A DNA stretch of 64,000 bases from positions 7,383,546 to 7,447,545 of the forward strand of contig RPFO01000667.1 of the NCBI GenBank assembly GCA_009746045.1, given 5' to 3'. Source of the DNA: Mesostigma viride. Lineage: Eukaryota; Streptophyta; Mesostigmatophyceae; Mesostigmatales; Mesostigmataceae. The notes under the pieces are model-generated. The model did not search any database and was not told the DNA's origin. It saw only the letters and a program-made list of their open reading frames with translations. Shown here one piece after another: positions 35,404 to 64,000 of this stretch. Position numbers and translations under genes: made by a program. Within the stretch, counting starts at the first letter, position 1; each line of letters begins with the position of its first letter.

Positions 35404-36132
35404 TGTAACAGAATAAAATGGTGGCCTCTGCTCCACTAAATGCACAGATCTTTTACCTCCTGTCATTCAAGACAGAACGGACTTATCAAACCCCAAGAGA
35501 CAGGGGAGATTCCTAGCACTCTCCAGGAATCGTAGAGGGTGGTCGTTTCCCGTCTAGAGGCCTCTCCTACGAGACGGTACTTACGCAATAGAGAGCGGTG
35601 GTCCCCTTTTGGTCGGGCGTCTCTCTGCTTGTTCATACAGACACAAGACTTCCTGTCTATCGGATATGGCCATGTCCAATAACAGGGCCTGAAGTGAGGA
35701 GGTTTGGTTATTAGAAATGACTTCACATTATTGGGGGTATATCCGCCTGATGGCTATGGTGACAAACAGGCAAAGCTTATGTCCCCGCCTACACAGAGGA
35801 GTCCAACGCAATCCTACAGGTCTCAGCCAATCAGAACACAGATGAACCGGGAAGGTTCTCTCTATATATGCTTTACACACCTAACCTACGAAAGATACTA
35901 ACTGACATCAGTCAGATCACACATAGATTCCAAGGTACTGTCCCGTACCGTCCAGGGCCGGCCCAACACAAAGGACCATCAAAAGGGCACTCCGCATATA
36001 AGTCCCCAAAAGGCCAGGAATCATAACACTTTGGCTGTACAAAGGACTCAGCCATTTACACTGAACGCTGAACTACAAGTTCGCGTCCACTTGGATGTAA
36101 CAGTATACACAGTGTCAGAAAATACTGTTGCA
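35404..36132 (-). mobile_element. LTR of a second retrotransposon with adjacent primer-binding site
   Basis: On the minus strand it starts TGCAACAGTATTTTCTGAC and ends ATTTTATTCTGTTACA immediately before the TTGGTGATCAGAG site. Its first ~190 bp match the LTR fragment at 18008-18204. Only one LTR and a short leader are left here. Confidence 0.6.
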
Positions 36133-36354
36133 GTAGTGATGAAGGAGACCACCCCCAAGTCTGCGGGGGCTCCGCGCGTGACCGGCCGCGTATGGCATTC
36201 ATAGCGGTTCAGGCCGTGGTGCCCACAACCCTGTAACTAGGACCTAGACAGAGCTCTTACATCATCCATTCCATCCCATGTTCCCCTCCCACTGAGGACC
36301 TATGCTCACGTGACGCATGCAGTCACGTGTCTATTAATTGTTAATTAATTAATT
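36133..36354 (+). mobile_element. 5'-truncated LINE copy (3' UTR only) with TTAA tail
   Basis: Starts within the end of the RT 3' region (GTAGTGATGAAGGAGACCACC, present in reverse at 36599-36630) and runs through the 3' UTR to a TTAATTAATTAATT tail. Opposite in orientation to the full LINE that begins 65 bp on, forming a large inverted repeat with it. Confidence 0.8.
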
Positions 36355-36418
36355 GGTCGGGTCATCCTATGATGAGCCGGGCCGTTTCCCCTGGCCGTGC
36401 CAATGATGTGCAGGTGGA
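36355..36418 (+). pseudogene. BTB gene copy, fragment 1
   Basis: GGTCGGGTCATCCTATGATG and GAGCCGGGCCG match 2557-2590 of the BTB gene (GGTGGGGTCGTCCTATGATG, GAGCCAGGGCG). Ends at the left target duplication ATGTGCAGGTGGA (36406-36418) of the LINE insertion. Confidence 0.75.
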
Positions 36419-36555
36419 TTAATTAATTAATTAATAGACACGTGACTGCGTCACGTGAGCATAAGTCCTCAGTGGGAGGGGAACATGGGATGGAATGGAT
36501 GGTATAAGCTATCTAGGTCCTAGTTACAGGGGTGTGGGCACCGCGGCCCGAATCG

Positions 36556-39500
36556 CTATGAATGCCATACTTGGTCACACGCGGAGCCCCACAGGCTGGG
36601 GGTGGTCTCCTTCATCACTACTTGCCATCTATCCTTGCGCACCATCTGCCTCCATATTACAGACAAACCAGGAGGCTGCCCGGGGGTGAGCCCGTCACGT
36701 CTAGTGTAGCACATGTCCATGCCGAGTCTATCACGAAAAGTCCACGGGTGGCGGCCCTGCCGCGCGCGGCCGGGGGCACGCCAGGTGAGGACATATCGCC
36801 CAGGCTGGGCGGGCTTGGTGCCAGCTAGTCTATCTGATGTATCTACCTGATCTGTGCGGGCCAGGTGCCCGGCTAGGCCCAGGCGCCTGTGCCTAATAAT
36901 GTGGGAAACATAGGGCAAATCAGCGTACAAATCCTCATTACTACTAATGTGCAAACCAAAGGGGATGTTAAGGGCCTTGCGCAGCATCTTGGTGACGGCG
37001 CCGTCGAGTCGTTGCTCCAGCTCCTGCATCAGTGTCCACGTCTCGGCGCCGTACGTCAGGATCGTCAGAATGACGACCTTGAAGAGGTCACGCTTGACGA
37101 TCCGGGGTAGGGCGGGGTTGCTCCACCAGCGGCGGTGGTCACGGAGGTGCGCCCACGCCATGCCGATCCGTGTCGTCATGTCGTCCTCGCAGTCGGGAAG
37201 CCAACTGCCGAGCAGCTTGAAGCGGCCTGAAGGAGGGTAGTTGACCTCGGCATCGTCTAAGAGGCGGAGTGTGGGTGGGGGCCCTGCCATGCCGAGGGCC
37301 AGGGCCTCCGTTTTGGGGCTGATTTCTAGACCAACCGCCCGAGCCTCGAGCGCCAGGCAGTCCAGCCAAAGTTGGGCAGACTCCGGCTTCTCGATGAGCG
37401 TGATGTCGTCGGCATAAATGAGGTCAGCTAGTAAATTCTGCTTGTTAGTCGGCCCCCCTTCCCCAAGCTCATTCGTGATCGCTAGGCCAGGGGCATGGCC
37501 TGCAATGCTAGCAAAGCGAGCACGTGCCTGGCGCATAACATAATCCACTACAATAATAAACAGGTACGGCGACAGGACGCAACCCTGCCAGACGCCGGTC
37601 TGCAGTGGGCATGGCGGGGTAATGCCGACGGTGTTGAGTGCACGCACCGAAGTGGTCGACCCCTCATACAGCGTGCGGATGACGGTAATCAGGGGAGTGG
37701 GGACGCGAGCGCGAGCAAGTATGTACAGCCCATAGAGCGTCCCAGAGGACAGAATCAAAAGCCTTGATGAAGTCGACGAAGATCAGGATGGCGGGAAACT
37801 CACCAGGTTGCAGGAGAGCGATTTCCTCGAAGAGGCGACGCGCGACGAAGATGGCCATGACGGTGTTGCGCCCAGGACGGAAGCCCATTTGACTTTCCCC
37901 AAGGTGACAGTCGAGAGCAGAACGAAGGCGGTTGAGGATCATGCGCATGAACAACTTAAGTGCGGCGCTCTGGATGCAGACTCCTCTGTAGTTGGCGGGG
38001 TCGTCAGGGGAACCTTTGTTTTTGTACAGCATAATACGGTAGCTGTGCTGCCACTCAGGAATCGGCGGCGCGTCGGCAAGCAGGATCCGGTTGCAGACGT
38101 CAAGCAGGAACCCCGTGAGCGCCGTCAGCTTAATCACCGGGGCTGGGAGCTGGTCAGGTCCAACGGCGGCATAGAAGCGGAGTTGCGTGGCGGCGGTGCT
38201 CAGCTCGAGCTCGGTGAACGGCGGGAGCTCGTTGGGGTCGGCCAGGGGTTCCGTCAGGGCTGGGTACGTGTAGTCCTGCTCAGCGGCGGGCGGCGTGGGC
38301 GGCACAGGGACGTCCGCCGGTGCTACTGCCAGGCGTGCGGCCGCCAGAGGGCCAAGCGGCGGAGGCGGCGGGGGGCGCCGAGCAGCCGGGACTGGGAGGA
38401 ATACCACTGGTCGAGCTGCTGCTGCGGTGAGCCAGAGAGCGTCCGCGGCGCCGGCTGCGCGCCGCCGGCGGGCCGTTTGGCATGACGCAGGCGGGTCCAG
38501 GCGTACTTGCCGTGCTGGTCCTTGAGGTGGGCGAAGTACTCGCGGACATGAAGGTCCTCCTGCTCCTTGGTCGCCTGCCGGATGGCCGAGTGGTAATCGG
38601 CTTTGAGGCGGGCGTAGCGGGCGGGGTCGCTGTTGTCGCGCAGGGCTTGCCGGGCCTGGATGACGGCGGGGAGCCGGTGCAGGCTGGTGAAGCGGGGCGG
38701 GCGGCGGGGGGGCAGTAGGGCCCCGGCCCGGCGGGCAGCTTGGCAGCGAGGTGCCGAAGGGCCGATGCCGGGCCGGCAGCGAGCTAGCAGCTGGGCGTGG
38801 CTGGCCGGGATGTCCAGCGCGTCGACGAACGCCTCTGCCGCGCGCTTGTGGGCGCGTTTTTCAGGGAAGTCCTCCAGAGCGTCGTCAGATTTCTCGAGCA
38901 ACTGAAGTGTGCGCAAATCAGGTGGTGCCACGTGCTTACGAAAGGGCGAGGGGAATCGCAGGCGGATGCGGGCGGCGACGATGCGATGATCGGAGCGCAC
39001 CAGGGGGATCACATGCGAGCGAGCAGCTAGTACAGATCCTTGATGACGCTTCAGCGCATTACAACATAGTCAATGCAGCGTTCAGTGCCAGTTGGCGAGG
39101 TGTGTGTGACCAAAGCATCTGGACTATGTGGAAAGCGGGTGTTGGCAGTGACCAAATCGCATGTCGTAAGCAAATCAGCAAAAAGTTCAGTGTTGGCATC
39201 GGAGACCGTACCGTTGGGGGCGTGCTGACATCCGCCAGTACCCGGTGGTAGCGTGGCGTTGGCGTCCAGCAGCAGAGCGAGGTAGTTGCGACCAGGGATG
39301 CTGTTCGCCAGGTTCTCCAGCGCTGCAAAGAAGTCCTTGCGGTCTTGTTCTGGGTGGCCGGAGTGGGGTGCGTAACCAACGCCCACCGTCAGGGCGTAGG
39401 TCGAGTGGCCCTCCATCGAATGAAAAGTGGCCACGAGGAGCCGAGCGTTGACCAGCTGGGGTTCGCCCATGTGGCGTACGGCGAGCGGGGAGCAGAGGAG

Positions 39501-39888
39501 ACCGACGCCCCCGTTCCCGGTGCCGTCGCCGCCTCCGTAGTAGAACCGCCAGCCGTCGATGTCGTCAGCAACAAGGGCAGTTGATCCGCGGGCCGATGCA
39601 GTGCGCCTGTGTTCTTGGATTCCCAGGATGGCCGGCGATATTATTGTCGATGCAGAAACCAATAAGATTGGAGACTCGATGGCACTGACAGTCGTCACTG
39701 CGCAGGCAGTGACAGCGGTCAGCGTCGGGCTGGAGCGTGCGGGCGTTGAAGATGGCGATGACCAAGGGCGCGCGTTGACCGAAAAGGGGGGTGCAGGCGG
39801 GGGTGGGGGCGGAGATGGAGCAGGGTGGTGATGGGGGTGGGGGTGGAGGTGGTGGGGTAGGGGGCGGGTTGGGGACTTCTGCTTTCAA
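36556..39888 (-). pseudogene. LINE ORF2: endonuclease plus reverse transcriptase, frameshifted
   Basis: Endonuclease starts near 39,760 (LVIAIFNARTLQPDADR), shifts frame near 39,640 to ILGIQEHRRTAS, and shows LLLDANATLPP, CIDYVVMR and, after another shift near 39,050, VRSDHRIVAAR, the SDH motif of the exonuclease-endonuclease-phosphatase fold. RT follows: YRIMLYKNKGSPDDPANYRG, GFRPGRNTVMAIF, FVDFIKAFDSVLWDAL, a shift near 37,720, CPLQTGVWQGCVLSPYLF and the catalytic YADDITL; the C-terminal GAETWTLM and GHLARTDQVDTS match the fragments at 3.7 and 23.4 kb. Another shift lies near 38,390. All catalytic motifs can be read; no in-frame nonsense change was seen, only indels. Confidence 0.85.
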
Positions 39889-40398
39889 TCACCGTTTCGA
39901 TTCTTCCTGCCAACGCGTCGAGGCGACGCCGACGGTTGGCTCGGGTGGCCAGGTAGAATGAGTCTGCGTCTGCACACATAAGAAATGCGTGCAGTCTGAG
40001 GAGGTTTCGGAGGCGGCCGCGCGAGGCGGGGCGAACCTGGCTCACTGCCGACCCGTTGCTCTCTCTCCGACAGCCCGAGGGCTGCGAAGGCAAAGGGGCG
40101 GGAAGGGGAGTTAGGCAGATCCCACTGCTAGAGCCGCGGAGCCGCGGGGCCGCGAGCGTCGTCATTTATAGGAGAGAAGGGTTCGCAGCGCGGGCTCCGG
40201 CTCAGGTGCAAAGCGAACGAATTTATTAGGGGGACGGCCAAGCCTGGCAGCCATACCTGCGCTGAAGTTGCCCCGGCGGATCCCCACACGTGCTGGGGAG
40301 CAGGTGACCGTCGATGCCGGTGGCAATGGCGGTGACGGCGGGGGCCGAGCAGGGGGCTGGGGCGCTGGCACGGCGGTATCCATGGGGGTCGCCGTCAT
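39719..40398 (-). pseudogene. LINE 5' ORF (ORF1 region), low complexity
   Basis: ATG 40398 opens a Pro-rich frame (PAPQPPARPPPSPPLPPAS) ending at 40162; a next frame 40165-39719 is Arg/Pro-rich with LRLHAFLMCADADSFYLATR. There is no RNA-binding motif that I recognise. The two frames overlap by 4 bases (ATGA-type), so they may be one frameshifted ORF or two. Confidence 0.45.
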
Positions 40399-40539
40399 TG
40401 GAGGAAGGTCCTGGCCGTTAATGCGGATGGAATGGATGGTATAAGCTATCTAGGTCCTAGTTACAGGGGTGTGGGCACCGCGGCCCGAATCGCTATGAAT
40501 GCCATACTTGGTCACACGCGGAGCCCCCACAGGCTTGCC

Positions 40540-40760
40540 ATGTGCAGGTGGATGTTGTGGCGCATGCGCTTCCAGACATTCAAAGAAAGTCAGATCATGG
40601 TAGTAGCTTCCATGTAGGCTTTAGGAGAGCTATTTTTTCTAGGTTTCGTGAACAAACGGTGAACAGAATTATCGAGCCTTTTGAATTTGTGGTGCCAGCC
40701 AGTGCGCCAGGCAATCAGTGTCTTGTCAAGTTTTGAGCCCTTTTATGTTATGAATGCAGT
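40540..40760 (+). pseudogene. BTB gene copy, fragment 2
   Basis: From the right LINE target duplication onward the sequence follows the BTB gene 2605-2810: ATTCAAAGAAAGTCAGATCATGG, TTTCGTGAACAAACGGTGAACAGAATTAT and GTGGTGCCAGCCA are shared. With fragment 1 it makes one copy of the last ~250 bp of the gene, broken by the LINE. Upstream BTB-domain sequence is not present here, so it is a partial duplicate. Confidence 0.85.
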
Positions 40761-40974
40761 ACGTAGTATGCATGAATTCTCAACAAGACGAGTTGTTGAC
40801 CCCTAATACACAATGAGGACTCTCTCTCCAAGACGAGTACATGGGTTCAAGCCAATCAAAGAATTACCTGGGAAAGCCATGTGCTGCGTGTTGGTGCGCG
40901 AGAGCCATGGTTCGCGATCGCAGCCATCAACCAGCTTTTCCATGCAAATAGTTTAGTCAATCTCATCTGGGTCC

Positions 40975-41146
40975 GCGTTTGACCGCGTATGGCATTCATA
41001 GCGATTCGGGCCGTGGTGCCCACAACCCTGTAACTAGGAACTAGATAGCTAGCGTCCTCCATTCCATCCCATGTTCCCCTTCCACTGAGGACTTATGCTC
41101 ACGTGACGCACAGTTCACTGTCACGTGTCTATTAATAAATTAATTA
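40975..41146 (+). mobile_element. 5'-truncated LINE copy (3' UTR only)
   Basis: Flanked by ATCTGGGTCC at 40965-40974 and 41147-41156 (10 bp). Body matches the LINE 3' UTR and ends TTAATAAATTAATTA. Confidence 0.85.
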
Positions 41147-41363
41147 ATCTGGGTCCAGGGCGCTCAGCCCTCCGTGGGCTTTACATCATTCTTCAAGAAT
41201 TGAACTGGCGCAGAAGTTAACCCCCCCGATTCGGCCATCAGGTACTTGCATTGGCGGAACCTTTTGAATCTGGTGGCATCATCAAGCAACATTCAAGGTA
41301 TGCATGCAAATGAAGATGTGTGTCAGTGGCAGACACAACCTACTAGGCTGGCTGCACCCATTG

Positions 41364-41525
41364 GTCAATTAAAGCACAAGACTGCGTCACATGAGCATAG
41401 TAATTCCTTTTTTAAAAAGGAGATGGAACGGGGGTGCCTATCTGCGCTATCTCACTGCTAGTAGGACAAGTGCGGGCGCAGTGGCCCACATCACTATGTT
41501 TACCATATTGCGTCGCACGCGTGGC
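41364..41525 (-). mobile_element. Old, diverged LINE 3'-UTR copy
   Basis: CAATTAAAGCACAAGACTGC, GTCACATGAGCATA, GAGATGGAACG and GCCCACATCACTATG follow, in order, the reverse complement of the LINE 3' UTR with many substitutions; tail partly lost. Confidence 0.5.
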
Positions 41526-41529
41526 CCCC

Positions 41530-42296
41530 ACCAGAATAAGGGCCGGCGTGGCCCAAATCATCCGCTCAGATCACAGATAAGCCAGGAGGCTCCCCAGGCA
41601 TGAACCTACTCTCATCTGGCTGTACCCATGCTTAGCTGATACTGCCTTACAGCATGCCAGGAGGGCTGCCATGGCCAACTTGTCTTTACAAGTGTTAACA
41701 GTTTGTTAGCATTGAATAACATGCTTCTAGAAGAAGCCAGCTCTAGATGGTGCTACTCTAATACCTTGTGTGTCATGAGTAGCACGTACTAGTCTACCAC
41801 TCAAAAATGTTCATGCTGGCATTCACAAAAACAGAAGAAGGATGTGCCATGCACAGGGCCCATGCGATGTGAGTGCAAGCCGGTGCATATGTGTGCCAAG
41901 TGCCAAACTGGGGCACACACATGCACCATATTTACCGCCATGGCATGGGCCATGCGTATGACTCATTCAAGAGTGTAACTGGGGAGAGCAGCCGCAGGAG
42001 GACAGCAAGCAGCCGCCCTGCTTCCCAGGATGCACAGAAGTGCGAGAGAAAACTGGCGCTTTTGGCGTGCCACCTAAATCACTGTATTGCTATGAAGAAA
42101 GATTCATCTCGCGGTGACGGCATTTTGTGCTTGCTGCACACAGCAGCACCCTTGCACTGCTGTGGCATACCATGAGCAACAATCAACCCTTGGCATACGG
42201 TTGACAAGCAAAGGCTGAGGTTTCGGGGATTCTATTGTTACAGGGCCCTGAAATGGTCCGAGCACGTTCAAGAAAGACTCACCATGATTTCCCACC
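41530..42296. other. 3' flank of the ankyrin gene
   Basis: No gene seen. In the minus-strand sense, TGTAA occurs at about 42237-42241, some 55 bp after the ankyrin stop codon; TGTAA is the usual polyadenylation signal in chlorophycean algae. Confidence 0.35.

Positions 42297-64000
<21,704 letters not shown>

Larger units (their letters stand above)
36419..40539 (-). mobile_element. Full-length AP-endonuclease LINE, 4.1 kb, 13-bp target duplication
   Basis: Flanked by ATGTGCAGGTGGA at 36406-36418 and 40540-40552. Minus-strand order: 5' region (from 40539), Pro-rich ORF1-like frames, endonuclease, reverse transcriptase, 3' UTR and TTAA tail (ending 36419). About 110 bp of the 3' UTR (36487-36597) are repeated with one indel at the 5' end (40426-40536). 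At least four frameshifts break the coding region, so it is inactive unless these are assembly errors. Confidence 0.9.

Noticed and set aside
36130-41150. A SINE family with TTAA tail
   Set aside because: The short copies all match the 3' UTR of the full LINE, start at different points and one extends back into the RT 3' region, so 5'-truncated LINE copies explain them better.

Overview
The window looks like nuclear DNA of a large-genome eukaryote. Genes are split by GT-AG introns, most of the sequence is non-coding or mobile, and LINEs, LTR retrotransposons, foldback elements and long microsatellites are all present. No bacterial-style operon or RNA operon is visible. A possible TGTAA polyadenylation signal after the ankyrin gene, the abundance of tetranucleotide microsatellites and the style of the LINEs hint at a green alga (Chlorophyceae), but this is a low-confidence guess; a brown alga or another protist is not excluded.

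1-36 kb: a two-exon BTB-domain gene (1551-2813) is followed by decayed retroelements. These include gag-like ORFs on both strands, one of them split by a 5'-truncated LINE with a 14-bp target duplication. There is a degenerate CCA-rich tract (13.7-14.9 kb) and the 3' end of an old LTR element (about 18.0-21 kb) carrying a long CTGGAA repeat. Further right come an 80-bp tandem repeat, a cluster of foldback elements (22.2-22.7 kb), and a 120-bp tandem repeat interrupted by two LINE-type insertions in opposite orientation (23.1-24.8 kb). A complete but decayed 9.1-kb LTR retrotransposon (25832-34913, minus strand, 5-bp target duplication TTTGC) carries a nested LINE with a restriction-like endonuclease domain. 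It sits inside an array of small hairpins that share a TTGTT/TAGTT loop but have different stems.

36-42 kb: a full-length LINE (36419-40539, minus) with apurinic-type endonuclease and reverse transcriptase, bounded by a 13-bp target duplication, lies inside a broken second copy of the BTB gene. Several short 3' fragments of the same LINE family, with TTAA-repeat tails, surround it.

42-64 kb: an ankyrin-repeat gene on the minus strand. Nearly every exon is 102 bp, encodes exactly one 34-residue ankyrin repeat, starts and ends in phase 0 and has good splice sites. Two long exons encode 12-residue minisatellite repeats, one a charged Ala-rich helix and one acidic. The right end holds three near-identical copies of a 2-kb exon cassette, showing that the gene grows by tandem duplication. 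One junction holds a head-to-tail pair of an unclassified mobile element, and the other duplicated junction preserves the matching empty site.

Taken together, this is one or a few host genes (BTB, ankyrin) in a dense, nested transposon landscape. Exon boundaries, frames and splice sites were worked out by hand; no alignment or search was run.
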